Source of the DNA: Methylobacterium sp.
GTDB lineage: Bacteria; Pseudomonadota; Alphaproteobacteria; Rhizobiales; Beijerinckiaceae
Length of the DNA stretch: 64,000 nucleotides
Direction: 5' to 3'
Assembly (NCBI GenBank): GCA_013823325.1
Contig: PNLY01000005.1
Location: 1-64,000, forward strand
The notes under the pieces are model-generated. The model searched no databases. It saw only the letters and a list, made by a program, of their open reading frames with translations, and was not told where the DNA came from. Made by a program: the position numbers and the translations under genes. Shown here piece after piece: positions 47,782 through 56,681 of this stretch. Every line of letters starts with the position of its first letter. Position 1 is the stretch's first letter.

Positions 47782-47799
47782 CCGCAATTGCGGTGTCAA
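47782..47799 (-). promoter_or_regulatory. Promoter element with overlapping palindrome for the hypothetical gene
   Basis: On the minus strand TTGACA (47799-47794) is followed at once by CCGCAATTGCGG, a perfect 12-base palindrome (47782-47793), about 33 bases before the ATG at 47749. A repressor bound there would sit between -35 and -10, typical of autoregulated mobile-element operons. The -10 is weak. Confidence 0.4.
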
Positions 47800-48108
47800 G
47801 TTAGGCTTCTATTTTCGGGAGGCGCAGCGCCCTGCTCCGGGCGACAAAGGCCAGGTAGCCGTCGCTGATCGGTGGTCGAAGCTTCCCTGCTCCCAGCCTA
47901 GGGAAGCCACTGGCTATGCCACTGAGCTGTCGAAGGAAATTGCGAAGCCGCGCGGCTGAGAACGTCGATTTTCCGCGGTTTCGCTGTTCTTTCCGTGTTA
48001 GCAGGGAAAGTCACTGCAGAGACGGGTGCTCCACGGACTGCCAGCAGCACCAGCCCCTCCCGGCCCTCACTTTATGATCTTGGCAGATGCAGCGGTCTCT
48101 TCAGCCGC
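47800..48108. other. Gene-free region before the siderophore-permease gene
   Basis: Both strands show only short frames without family resemblance. No hairpin with T-run is obvious. It divides the ParB-like remnant from the iron-uptake genes. Confidence 0.4.
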
Positions 48109-49140
48109 TCAGACCCTCTCGTCGCGAGCCAGTCGCCAGAGCAGATAGATCCCGCCCAGGAGCCCGGTCGTCAGGCCGATCGGCAGATTGAGGCCAGTCG
48201 GAACGCGCTGGCTGACCAGGTCCGCCGCCAGCAGCAGGACTGCCCCCATCGCTGCGCCGGGCAGGAGAGGCACCTCCGGCGAGCGGCACAGGCGCCGGGC
48301 GAGCTGCGGGCCGGCCAAAGCGATGAAGGCGATCGGCCCCGCCGCGGCCGTCGCCATCGCGGTCAGACCGACGGCCGTCATCACCATGGCGAGCCGCGTG
48401 CGCTCGACGGGGACGCCGAGCTGGCTGGCGGCCTCGTCGCCCATTTCGAGCAGAGCAAGGCGCCGGGCATGCAGGAGCGCGACCGGCACGATCAGTACCA
48501 GGCCGAGAGCGGCCGGGGCGGCATGCGACCAGCTTCGCGCCGTCAGAGAGCCTGCGAGCCAGATCTGGGCGGCGATCGAACGATCGAGATCGCTCGCCAC
48601 CAGCAGCATGGTGTTGACGCCCGTCAAGGTCGCACCCACGCCGATTCCGACCAGCACGAGCCGGTAGCCGCCGGTGACGCGTCCCTTCAGCGCCAGCAGG
48701 AAGACGAGCGCTGCGGTCGCCATCCCCGACAGCACCGCCGCCAGCGCGATGGCGAAGGGATCGGCGCCGAACAGGAGGATCTGCACGATCGCGCCGGTCG
48801 CCGCGCCGGTGGTGAAGCCGATGATGTCGGGCGAGCCAAGGGCGTTGCGCGAGATCGACTGGAAGATCGCTCCGGCCATGCCGAGCGCGGTGCCGACGCA
48901 AGCCGCCGTGACCACGCGCGGCAGGCGCAGGCCCCAGACGACCCGCTCGGCCATAGGGTTTTCGCCCCTGCCGAACAAGGCGGCGACGACTTCGGCCGGG
49001 GCGAAGGCGAGCGTGCCTGTACCGAGCAGGACGACGGCAAGGGCAAGAGCGGTTCCGGCAAGCACCGCGCAGACCAGCGCAGTGCGCGGCCGCCAGCGCA
49101 GCGAGAGCGATCTTATTCTGAGCGTGGCGGGAGTACTCAC
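48109..49140 (-). CDS. Iron-siderophore ABC transporter permease, FecCD family
   Basis: The permease has 343 residues and about nine to ten membrane helices. FecCD landmarks are LRLPRVVTAACVGTALGMAG, the block QSISRNALGSPDIIGFTTGA, and PIAFIALAGPQLARRL. GTG 49140 overlaps the stop of the partner permease (GTGA), so the two are coupled. It is the last of three uptake genes reading left (binding protein, permease, permease). Confidence 0.92.
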   Translation of the reverse strand: MSTPATLRIRSLSLRWRPRTALVCAVLAGTALALAVVLLGTGTLAFAPAEVVAALFGRGENPMAERVVWGLRLPRVVTAACVGTALGMAGAIFQSISRNALGSPDIIGFTTGAATGAIVQILLFGADPFAIALAAVLSGMATAALVFLLALKGRVTGGYRLVLVGIGVGATLTGVNTMLLVASDLDRSIAAQIWLAGSLTARSWSHAAPAALGLVLIVPVALLHARRLALLEMGDEAASQLGVPVERTRLAMVMTAVGLTAMATAAAGPIAFIALAGPQLARRLCRSPEVPLLPGAAMGAVLLLAADLVSQRVPTGLNLPIGLTTGLLGGIYLLWRLARDERV

Positions 49141-50141
49141 GGCCGGCTCACCCGGAAACGGCGTACGGCCATGATGAAGAAGGGGCCGCCGAGCAGCGCC
49201 GCGACGATGCCTGCGGCGATCTCCGACGGGGCAGCGACCACGCGCCCGATCACATCGGCGCCGAGCAGGAGCAGCGCGGCGAAGAGCGCCGAGCACGGCA
49301 GGATCCAGCGATGATCGGGCCCGGCGAGCGCGCGCGCCAGATGCGGCGCGATCAGGCCGACGAAGCCGATCGGGCCAGCCGCGGCGGTGGCGGCGCCGGC
49401 CAGCAGCATCACCGCGAGGCAGGCAGACAGCCAGATCGTACGCGGCGCGGCGCCGAGCGCCCGGCCGAGCTCTTGCCCGAGCGCCAGGACGTTGAGACCG
49501 CCGACGATCGACAAGGCTACGCCAAAGCCCGCCGGCACGCCGACGGCCAGCACGACAGCGGCTTCGACGCTTGCCCCCTCCACCGAGCCGGCAGCCCAAT
49601 GGCGGAAAGTGTCGAAGGCGATGGGCGAGGCGTTGATCACCATGATGCCGGTTATCGCGCCCAGCACGATCGAGAGGCCGGCGCCGGCGAGCACGAGCCG
49701 GACGGGATTGGTCCCGGTCTCGTGCGCCCGCCCGAGCAGGAACACGGCAGCGCCGGCAAGGCCGGCTCCAAGCGCCGCGAGCCCGACATAATGGATCGGC
49801 CGGGTCAGGCCGAGCAGCGTCACCCCTAGTAAGACGGCGACCGCCGCGCCGGCGTTGATGCCGAGCAGACCAGGCTCGGCCAAGGCATTGCGCGTGACCG
49901 CCTGCATGATCGCCCCGGCAAGGCCGAGCGCCGCACCGGCGAGAACCGCAGTGACCAGCCGCGGCACCCGCAATTGCCAGACGACCAGATGCAGATCATT
50001 GCCGGGATCATAGGCGCGCAGCGCGGCAAGGACGGTCGCGAGTGGGACCGGCCGCGAACCGATCGCCAGGCTCGCCAGCGCCAGCAAAGCGAGCGCGATG
50101 AGGCCAGCGACGAGCCACCACCGGCGCCTGTGCCATCTCAT
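49137..50141 (-). CDS. Iron-siderophore ABC transporter permease, FecCD family (partner)
   Basis: This second channel subunit of 334 residues has LRVPRLVTAVLAGAALGLAG, QAVTRNALAEPGLLGINAGA and PIGFVGLIAPHLAR, all typical. It forms a heterodimer with the next permease as in FepD/FepG. Its ATG overlaps the binding-protein stop (ATGA). Confidence 0.92.
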   Translation of the reverse strand: MRWHRRRWWLVAGLIALALLALASLAIGSRPVPLATVLAALRAYDPGNDLHLVVWQLRVPRLVTAVLAGAALGLAGAIMQAVTRNALAEPGLLGINAGAAVAVLLGVTLLGLTRPIHYVGLAALGAGLAGAAVFLLGRAHETGTNPVRLVLAGAGLSIVLGAITGIMVINASPIAFDTFRHWAAGSVEGASVEAAVVLAVGVPAGFGVALSIVGGLNVLALGQELGRALGAAPRTIWLSACLAVMLLAGAATAAAGPIGFVGLIAPHLARALAGPDHRWILPCSALFAALLLLGADVIGRVVAAPSEIAAGIVAALLGGPFFIMAVRRFRVSRP

Positions 50142-51103
50142 CGCCTGGCGAAGCTCTCGCGCAACCGCTCGATGATCTGACGCCCGGAATAGGGATCGAT
50201 GCGGAAGGAAGTCAGCCCGAGCGGATAGACCCTCTTGCCGACAACCGCCGGGTGATTGGCGAGGACCGGCTCGGCAAGGAAGGCTTCGACGTCTTTTTCA
50301 GTCGCCCGCAAAAGGAAGACGGTGTCGGCGGCGATCGCGGCCGAGAGGTTCTCGCGCGAGAAGAACTCGAAATCCGATGGACGTGCCGAATTCGGCTTCA
50401 GCTCCGGCGGCAGGCCGACGACCTCGAAGCCCAAAGCCGAGACGAGCTTGGAAACCGGGCTCGCGGTCCGCGCCACCGAATAGCTGCCGGCGATGTTGTA
50501 GCCGACGATGCTGGCCTTCGCGCCCTTTGCGGGGATGGCACCCGCGGCGGCGGCGAGATCGGCGTCGAAGCGAGCGATCGCGGCGGCAGCCTCCTTTTCC
50601 AGGCCGGTCGCCTTGCCGAGCTCGGTCGCAAGCTCCTGCCAGCTCCGGCTCGAATAATCGACCACCAGGGTCGGCACGCCGAGCGCTTCCAGCTCGGGAC
50701 GATGCTCGAGGACGCTGTCGGCGCCGGTGGTCGAGGCGATCACCAGGTCCGGCTTCCAGCCGAGCACCGCCTCGATGTCGAATTTCAGGTTGGGATAGAG
50801 CACCTTGACGCCGCGCTTGTCGGCATCACCGGCCCATTGCGAGAAGAAGCCCTTGGCGTCGGTGAGCGGGCTCGGCGTCGTCGCCGTGCTCGCCAGCAAG
50901 GGCGCCTCGATCGCCAGCAGGATGCCGGTCACGCTCGGCGTGGTCGAGACGATGCGCAGCGGCTTCCTGGTCAGCGTCAGTTCGCCGGCGGCGTGCCGGA
51001 TGGTGCGGGGCCAATTGGCCTCCTGGCTGCTGGCCGGCTGGCCGCTCCCGCCAAGTCCAACTGCGATGGTGATGATGGCGATGAAGAGCTTGATCAGGGG
51101 CAT
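50138..51103 (-). CDS. Periplasmic siderophore-binding protein, FepB-like
   Basis: This binding protein of 321 residues has a signal peptide (about 1-27, LFIAIITIAVGLGGSG). A FepB-type start to the mature part follows (WPRTIRHAAGELTLTRKPLR) and then IVSTTPSVTGILLAIEAPL; the second lobe carries TVFLLRATEKDVEAFL. It delivers a ferric siderophore to the two permeases. No lipobox Cys is present, so it is soluble in the periplasm. It faces the ATPase gene across 257 bases. Confidence 0.9.
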   Translation of the reverse strand: MPLIKLFIAIITIAVGLGGSGQPASSQEANWPRTIRHAAGELTLTRKPLRIVSTTPSVTGILLAIEAPLLASTATTPSPLTDAKGFFSQWAGDADKRGVKVLYPNLKFDIEAVLGWKPDLVIASTTGADSVLEHRPELEALGVPTLVVDYSSRSWQELATELGKATGLEKEAAAAIARFDADLAAAAGAIPAKGAKASIVGYNIAGSYSVARTASPVSKLVSALGFEVVGLPPELKPNSARPSDFEFFSRENLSAAIAADTVFLLRATEKDVEAFLAEPVLANHPAVVGKRVYPLGLTSFRIDPYSGRQIIERLRESFARR

Positions 51104-51168
51104 CGTCGGTATCTGGGCTGTGTCGGCCTGCGGGTCAGGAACAAGCTCCGACCATTGTTCCGCATGTC

Positions 51169-51182
51169 AGCGCATATGCGCT
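51169..51182. promoter_or_regulatory. Perfect 14-base palindrome between binding-protein and ATPase genes
   Basis: AGCGCATATGCGCT sits in the divergent promoter region of the uptake genes, 66 bases before the binding-protein ATG. It does not resemble a Fur, RirA or Irr box, so if functional it would be for another regulator. Confidence 0.35.
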
Positions 51183-51360
51183 TCATCCCCCATGACGGAT
51201 CGTATTCCGCCATGCAATATGGACTGGGATCAGGCAGTCAGTTATCGAACGTAAAACCGCTGACGGTGACTGCTTTACCACAACTAGAGCCGAAAGGGAT
51301 GCCGTCGAAGGCCACGAATTCGAGGACATCGACTGTAGATTGGAAGAATTGAAAAGTACT

Positions 51361-52191
51361 ATGCAGCCAGACTCTCGCCTCCACGCCGATGCGCTGACGC
51401 TCCGCTACGAGGCGCGCACGATCTCGACCGGCCTCTCGCTCTCGATCGCCGACGGCTCGTTCACCGTGATCGTCGGCTCCAACGCCTGCGGCAAGTCGAC
51501 CCTGCTGCGGGCCCTGTCGCGCTTGCTCACGCCAGCCGCCGGCCAGGTGATCCTCGACGGCAGGCAGATCGGCGAGCGCCCGGCCAAGGAAGTCGCCAGG
51601 CGGCTCGGCCTGCTGCCGCAGAGCGCCATTGCCCCGGATGGCATCACCGTTGCCGACCTCGTCGCCCGCGGCCGTTACCCGCATCAATCCTTCCTGCGGC
51701 AATGGTCAAGGGCAGACGAGATGGCGGTCGCCGCTGCGATGCGGGCGACGCGCGTCGATACGCTTTCGACGCGCCCGGTCGACGAGCTTTCCGGGGGCCA
51801 GCGCCAGCGGGTCTGGATTGCGATGGTTCTGGCGCAGGAGACGCCGATCCTGCTGCTCGACGAGCCGACGACCTTCCTCGACATTGCCCACCAGATCGAG
51901 CTGCTCGACCTGCTCGCCGAGCTCAACGCGCAGGGGCGGACGATCGTCGCAGTGCTGCACGATCTCAATCAGGCCTGCCGCTACGCCTCGCATCTCGTCG
52001 CGATGAAGGACGGCGCGATCGTCGCCGAGGGCAGCCCGGCAGACATCGTCACGGCGGAGCTGATCGAGCAGGTCTTCGGCCTGCCCTGCATTGTCACCCC
52101 CGATCCGATCGCGGGAACCCCGCTGATCGTGCCCAGGGGACGGGGACGGGGCCGGGCATCGCATCCCATCGAACGTTCGAAGTCGTCATGA
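51361..52191 (+). CDS. Siderophore ABC transporter ATPase, FecE/FepC-like
   Basis: The ATPase has 276 residues with Walker A GSNACGKST, Q-loop LGLLPQSA, signature [17 protein letters not shown] and Walker B ILLLDEPTTFLDIAHQ, the exact pattern of FecE/FepC ATPases. It completes the importer made by the divergent permeases and binding protein. ATG 51361 is used over an upstream TTG. Its stop overlaps the start of a flavin monooxygenase gene (ATGA). Confidence 0.93.
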   Translation: MQPDSRLHADALTLRYEARTISTGLSLSIADGSFTVIVGSNACGKSTLLRALSRLLTPAAGQVILDGRQIGERPAKEVARRLGLLPQSAIAPDGITVADLVARGRYPHQSFLRQWSRADEMAVAAAMRATRVDTLSTRPVDELSGGQRQRVWIAMVLAQETPILLLDEPTTFLDIAHQIELLDLLAELNAQGRTIVAVLHDLNQACRYASHLVAMKDGAIVAEGSPADIVTAELIEQVFGLPCIVTPDPIAGTPLIVPRGRGRGRASHPIERSKSS

Positions 52192-53459
52192 CCAAGCAGC
52201 TTCATATCGGACTGAGCCTGACGCCGACCTGGCTGAAAGGCCGGGCCGCGGATGATCCGGACACCAGGCCGGGCGATCCCGTCGAATTCAACCTCGCGCT
52301 GACCCGGATGGCCGAGCGGGCCAAGCTCGATTTCGTGTTCAAGCCCGACTATCTCCTGCTGCATCCGGGCGCCGCCGGCAGCGGTTTCGTCGGCCTCGAC
52401 CCGACGCTGCTGCTGACCGCGCTCGCCTGCCGGACCGACAGAATCGGCCTCGTCACCACCATCTCGACCAGCTTCAACCCGCCTTTCGTGGTGGCGCGCC
52501 AGATCCAGTCGCTGCACTGGATCAGCAAGGGGCGTGTCGGCCTCAACATCGTCACCTCGATCGAGGGCGCGGAGAATTTCGGCGATGCGCCGATGCCGCC
52601 GCCAGAGGTCCGCTATCGCAAGGCGGCCGAGTTCACTGAGGTCATGCGCAAGCTCTGGCGGAGCTATCCGCATAAGGCGCTGACGGGCGGAGCGCCGAGT
52701 GCGGCGATCGATCACCGCGGCGAGTTCTTCAGCGTGAAGGGGCCGCTCAACGTTCCCGGCCACGCGGCGGGTCCGCCGCCTCTGTTCCAGGCCGGCGCCT
52801 CCGATATCGGGCGCGACTTCGCCTCCTCGATCGCCGACGCAACCTTCGCCGCCATGCCCGACCGCGAGGCCGGCATCGAGCTACGCGGCGACCTGCGCCG
52901 ACGCGCGCAGGGGCATGGCCGCAGCCCGGATTCGGTGCGGGTGCTGCCGGGCCTGCATTTCTTCCTCGCCGAGACGCGCGAGGAGGCCTGGGCGCTGCAT
53001 GCGCGGGCGCACGCCCATCTCACCGCCGAGCAGCGGCGCAAAATGGTGCAGTCCGTCCTCGGGCTCGACCTCGGCGACTTGCCCCCCGAGGCGCGGGTGA
53101 CGCCGCAGATGCTGCCCCCGCCCGACACGCCGGTGCGCAGCCGCACCCATGCCGAGCTGCTGCGACGCTTCATCGAGACGAACGAGCCGACGGTGGCGCA
53201 GGTGCTGGCGCGGCCGGAAGTGGTCGGCTCGGCCCATTGGGTCTGCGTCGGCACCGTCGACGACGTCCTCACCGAGATCACTGCCTGGTTCGAGGCGGGA
53301 GCGATCGACGGCGTGATCGCGATCCCCGGCGGCTCCATGCAGTCGCTGCGCCTGTTCCTGGAGGAGCTGGTGCCGGCGCTGGCGCGGCGCGGCCTGTTCC
53401 GCAGCGACTATGACGGTACGACGCTGCGCCAGCATCTGCGGATCGATGCGGAATCGTAG
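52188..53459 (+). CDS. Flavin-dependent monooxygenase, NtaA/SnaA/DszA group of the LLM class
   Basis: This luciferase-like TIM-barrel enzyme has 423 residues; the N-terminus HIGLSLTPTWL and the block LTRMAERAKLDFVFKPDYLL fit the group that uses FMNH2 from a separate reductase on substrates such as nitrilotriacetate, EDTA or sulfones. RVGLNIVTSIEGAENFG is the usual second signature. No flavin reductase gene is next to it. Coupling to the siderophore ATPase suggests it acts on an imported chelate or on the siderophore itself; the substrate is unknown. Confidence 0.88.
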   Translation: MTKQLHIGLSLTPTWLKGRAADDPDTRPGDPVEFNLALTRMAERAKLDFVFKPDYLLLHPGAAGSGFVGLDPTLLLTALACRTDRIGLVTTISTSFNPPFVVARQIQSLHWISKGRVGLNIVTSIEGAENFGDAPMPPPEVRYRKAAEFTEVMRKLWRSYPHKALTGGAPSAAIDHRGEFFSVKGPLNVPGHAAGPPPLFQAGASDIGRDFASSIADATFAAMPDREAGIELRGDLRRRAQGHGRSPDSVRVLPGLHFFLAETREEAWALHARAHAHLTAEQRRKMVQSVLGLDLGDLPPEARVTPQMLPPPDTPVRSRTHAELLRRFIETNEPTVAQVLARPEVVGSAHWVCVGTVDDVLTEITAWFEAGAIDGVIAIPGGSMQSLRLFLEELVPALARRGLFRSDYDGTTLRQHLRIDAES

Positions 53460-53466
53460 AGCGGCT

Positions 53467-54219
53467 TCAGCCACCCGAATCCCGCGTCGCCGCCTGCGCC
53501 GCGGCGAACAGGGCGGCGCGATGCCCCTCGGCCTCGGCCGTCTTGACGAAAGAGACGGTGGTGACGACGCAGGCGATCTCGCCGAGCGCATTAAAGACCG
53601 GAGCAGCCTTGCCGGTCAGCAGCGAGAACAGGTGTTCGTTCAGCTCCGCACCGCCGTCGCGCCTGACGGCGTCGAGCATCTCGGCCGGCGGGCGGCTGCC
53701 TCGGAAGGAGGCCGGCTGCAGTTTGCGCGCCGCAGCGATCGCCTCTTTCGGCAGATGCGCCTGGAAGACGAAGCCGCAGGCGGTGTTGTCGACCGGCAGG
53801 ACGTCGCCCAGCGTCACCGTGCTGAGCGCGAAATCGGTGTTGCGGTACCAGCGCACGATCGTCGGACCGCGCTCGGTCCAGATCGCGACGCCGCAGCTGG
53901 CGGCGATATCGGAGGCCAGCGTCTTCATCGCCCGCGCTGCGACCTCGACGGCGTCGATGCGCCTGAGCGCACGGACCCCGATGCTGAGCGCCACGGGGCC
54001 GAGGTCGTAATGGCCGGTGACCTCGTCCTGCGCCGCAAGCCCCTCCCGCACCAGGCTCTGCATATAGCGATGGGCGGTGGACGTGCCGGTACCCGCGCGC
54101 CGCGCGACCTCGCCCAGCACCAGAGGCCCGTCGGCCTTGGCCAGGATGTCGAGGAAGCGGGCGGCGATCGAGACCGACTGGATCGTTGCCGAACGTTTGG
54201 TGCTGAGGCTGGTCGTCAT
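53467..54219 (-). CDS. IclR family transcriptional regulator
   Basis: The regulator has 250 residues: an N-terminal winged helix (SIAARFLDILAKADGPL, VARRAGTGTSTAHRYMQSL) and a C-terminal ligand-binding domain (LPVDNTACGFVFQAHLP, GEIACVVTTVSF). ATG 54219 starts MTTSLSTKRS; an upstream frame is spurious. It is convergent with the monooxygenase gene and divergent from the receptor gene, so either could be its target; IclR regulators usually answer to small catabolites and not iron. Confidence 0.9.
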   Translation of the reverse strand: MTTSLSTKRSATIQSVSIAARFLDILAKADGPLVLGEVARRAGTGTSTAHRYMQSLVREGLAAQDEVTGHYDLGPVALSIGVRALRRIDAVEVAARAMKTLASDIAASCGVAIWTERGPTIVRWYRNTDFALSTVTLGDVLPVDNTACGFVFQAHLPKEAIAAARKLQPASFRGSRPPAEMLDAVRRDGGAELNEHLFSLLTGKAAPVFNALGEIACVVTTVSFVKTAEAEGHRAALFAAAQAATRDSGG

Positions 54220-54419
54220 GCGAATCGCGGCCGGAAAGCGCGGCATATGCCGGCCCGCGCTTTGTGACACCGGGAGCCGGCTGGGGACAAGCACCGCCCT
54301 CATTCGAGTGCTTCCAAACACCACGGCGCCCCAGGCCCGAAACTGCGACCGGAAAAGCACAACGGGCAGGCAATACGGCGGTTCTGTGCCCGCTTCATGT
54401 TGACATGCGGAATGCATCC

Positions 54420-54443
54420 CACACTGTAGGATCATTCAGTGTG
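54420..54443. promoter_or_regulatory. Inverted repeat upstream of the TonB receptor
   Basis: CACACTG, ten bases, CAGTGTG form a perfect 7-base inverted repeat 61 bases before the receptor ATG. A TTGACA hexamer lies at 54400-54405. A site for the neighbouring IclR regulator is a reasonable guess; it is not a Fur-type box. Confidence 0.4.
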
Positions 54444-54504
54444 ACCTCGCGAGCCACGGCCTCGTCCCCAGCCAGCGAGATTTGATCGGGTGGTGGGGAA
54501 CATC

Positions 54505-56586
54505 ATGTCGTCCAAGCTTGTCCTGATGCGCAGCGTGAGCTTCGCATCGCTCATCGCCGTCGCCGCTGCGACGCCGGCCTTCGCGCAGAGCAATCCAGCA
54601 CCGACGGCGGGGACGATCGAGCTCGATGCGATCACGGTCACCGGCGAGAAGGTCGAGCGCGACCTCAGGAACACCGCCTCGTCGGTCTCGGTCATCACCG
54701 ACAAGGACATTGCCCGGGCGAACACCGGAAACGCCACCGTGTCCGAGATCCTCGTCGGCACGCCCAACGTGACCTACACCGATACGGTCAGCGCCCCGAT
54801 CATCCGCGGCCAGGACACGCAAGGGCCGCTCACCGGCCAGAATTCGTTCTGGGGTGGCACGGTGCCGCGCGCCACGATCAATGTCGACGGCCACTATCTC
54901 AGCTACAACGAGTTCTATTTCGGCGCCACCTCGCCCTGGGACGTCAAGAGCATCGAGGTGTTCCGCGGGCCGCAGACGACCTCGCAGGGCGCCAACGCCA
55001 TCGCCGGCGCGATCATCGTCAACACCAAGGATCCGAGCTTCACCCCGGAAGCAGGCTTCCTGACCGAATTCGGCAGCTATGCGACGCGGCGCGCGGCGCT
55101 GATGCTTTCGGGGCCGATCATCAAGGACCAGCTCGCCGGGCGCATCACGCTCGATTATTCCGGCCGCGACACTTTCATCGACTACATCAGCCCGAACTTC
55201 CAGACGCGCTATGCCGATCGGGATTTCCGCAATCTGAACCTGCGGGCCAAGCTGCTCTGGCGCCCAAGCGAGCTGCCCGGGTTCGGGGCGAAGCTCACCT
55301 ATTCGCGCAACGAGAGCAACCGGCCGAGCCAAGAGGCAGCCTCGGCGCCATTCGACCGGCTGAAGCACATCACCACGACGATGCCGAGCTTCCGGCAGAA
55401 CAGCAATACCGGCATCCTCGACCTCAGCTACGATTTCGGCAACCGCTTCAAGGTCTTCAACCAGACCCAATACACCGACCTGTCGGTGAGCCGGAAGACC
55501 GGCCTGCTCGGCAATGGCGACGCCTATATCGACCAACGCAACATCTCGAACGAGCTCAGGGTAACCTATGGCGACCAGAGCGACGTGCTCAGCGGCGTTG
55601 CCGGCATCTACTACGCCCACACCAAGACGGACGAGATCCTCTATCTCACCGGTCAGTCGACCTTCGACGACACCAAGCGCAATCTCGGCGTCTTCGGCGA
55701 GTTCAGCTACCGCCTGACCGACCGTTGGACCTTCACCGGCTCGCTGCGCTTCCAGCAGGACCAGATCGAGCGCGTCGGCCGCACCGTTTTCGCGGCGCAG
55801 GGCGTCGACTATGACAAGACCTTCCAGGCCGTGCTGCCGAAGGCCTCGATCGCCTATGCGGTGACGCCCGACTGGACCGTCGGCGCGATGGTCAATCGCG
55901 GCTACAATCCCGGCGGCGTCTCGCTCAACCTCACCGCCGGCCGCTGGCAGCCGTTCAAGGAGGAGACGCTGTGGAACTATGAGCTGTTCACCCGCGCCAG
56001 CCTGCTGAACAACCGGCTGAATGTCAGCGGCAACCTGTTCTACACCGACTTCCAGAACGCCCAGTACTTCATCCCGGTCGTGCTCACGACGGGCGTGGTC
56101 CAGTCCTATGCGATCAATGCCGAGAAGGCCCATGCCTATGGCCTCGAGGTCAGCGCTGACTATCGCCTGCTCGACAATCTGACCCTGAAGGCCGGCGCCG
56201 GCCTGCTGCGCACCGAGATCGACAAGATCTCCGCCAATACCGGCTACAAGGGCAACGAGTTCGCGAAGTCGCCAGGCTACATGCTGAGCTTCGGCGTGAG
56301 CTGGGACGTCACCAGCAAGCTCAACCTAACCGCCCAGCTGCGCCACACCGACGGCTACTATTCCGACGTCGCCAATACGCGCCTTTACCTGATCAAGCCC
56401 TATACGATCGCCGACATGCGCGCGAGCTACCAGGTCGCCGACAATCTGCAGGTCTATGGCTACGTGAAGAACATCTTCGACGAACGCGCGCCGACTTATA
56501 TGCAGCAGAACCGCGGCATCGGCGGCACCGAGGCGAGCATGACCGAGCCGCGCATGTTCGGCGCCGGCATCAAGGGCACGTTCTGA
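54505..56586 (+). CDS. TonB-dependent outer-membrane receptor
   Basis: This siderophore-type receptor has 693 residues. A signal peptide covers about 1-28 (AVAAATPAFAQ), then the TonB-box region (ELDAITVTGEK) and plug domain (TASSVSVITDKDIARANTGN, IEVFRGPQTTSQGANAIAGA). A 22-strand barrel with repeated aromatic turns ends in ..AGIKGTF with terminal Phe. ATG 54505 has GGGGA upstream. No TonB/ExbBD genes are nearby. It probably imports the ferric form of the siderophore made by the adjoining genes, or a xenosiderophore. Confidence 0.93.
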   Translation: MSSKLVLMRSVSFASLIAVAAATPAFAQSNPAPTAGTIELDAITVTGEKVERDLRNTASSVSVITDKDIARANTGNATVSEILVGTPNVTYTDTVSAPIIRGQDTQGPLTGQNSFWGGTVPRATINVDGHYLSYNEFYFGATSPWDVKSIEVFRGPQTTSQGANAIAGAIIVNTKDPSFTPEAGFLTEFGSYATRRAALMLSGPIIKDQLAGRITLDYSGRDTFIDYISPNFQTRYADRDFRNLNLRAKLLWRPSELPGFGAKLTYSRNESNRPSQEAASAPFDRLKHITTTMPSFRQNSNTGILDLSYDFGNRFKVFNQTQYTDLSVSRKTGLLGNGDAYIDQRNISNELRVTYGDQSDVLSGVAGIYYAHTKTDEILYLTGQSTFDDTKRNLGVFGEFSYRLTDRWTFTGSLRFQQDQIERVGRTVFAAQGVDYDKTFQAVLPKASIAYAVTPDWTVGAMVNRGYNPGGVSLNLTAGRWQPFKEETLWNYELFTRASLLNNRLNVSGNLFYTDFQNAQYFIPVVLTTGVVQSYAINAEKAHAYGLEVSADYRLLDNLTLKAGAGLLRTEIDKISANTGYKGNEFAKSPGYMLSFGVSWDVTSKLNLTAQLRHTDGYYSDVANTRLYLIKPYTIADMRASYQVADNLQVYGYVKNIFDERAPTYMQQNRGIGGTEASMTEPRMFGAGIKGTF

Positions 56587-56681
56587 ACGAGCGCACTCGG
56601 CGCATCTGACAGTCATGGGCCGGCGGAGCGATTGCGCCCGCCGCGCCCCTGTCACTCCTAATGTCCTGCAAGGAGGTTCGT

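Noticed and set aside
54400-54432. TTGACA with TAGGAT as a sigma-70 promoter for the receptor gene
   Set aside because: The spacer is 21 bases, too long for a standard promoter.
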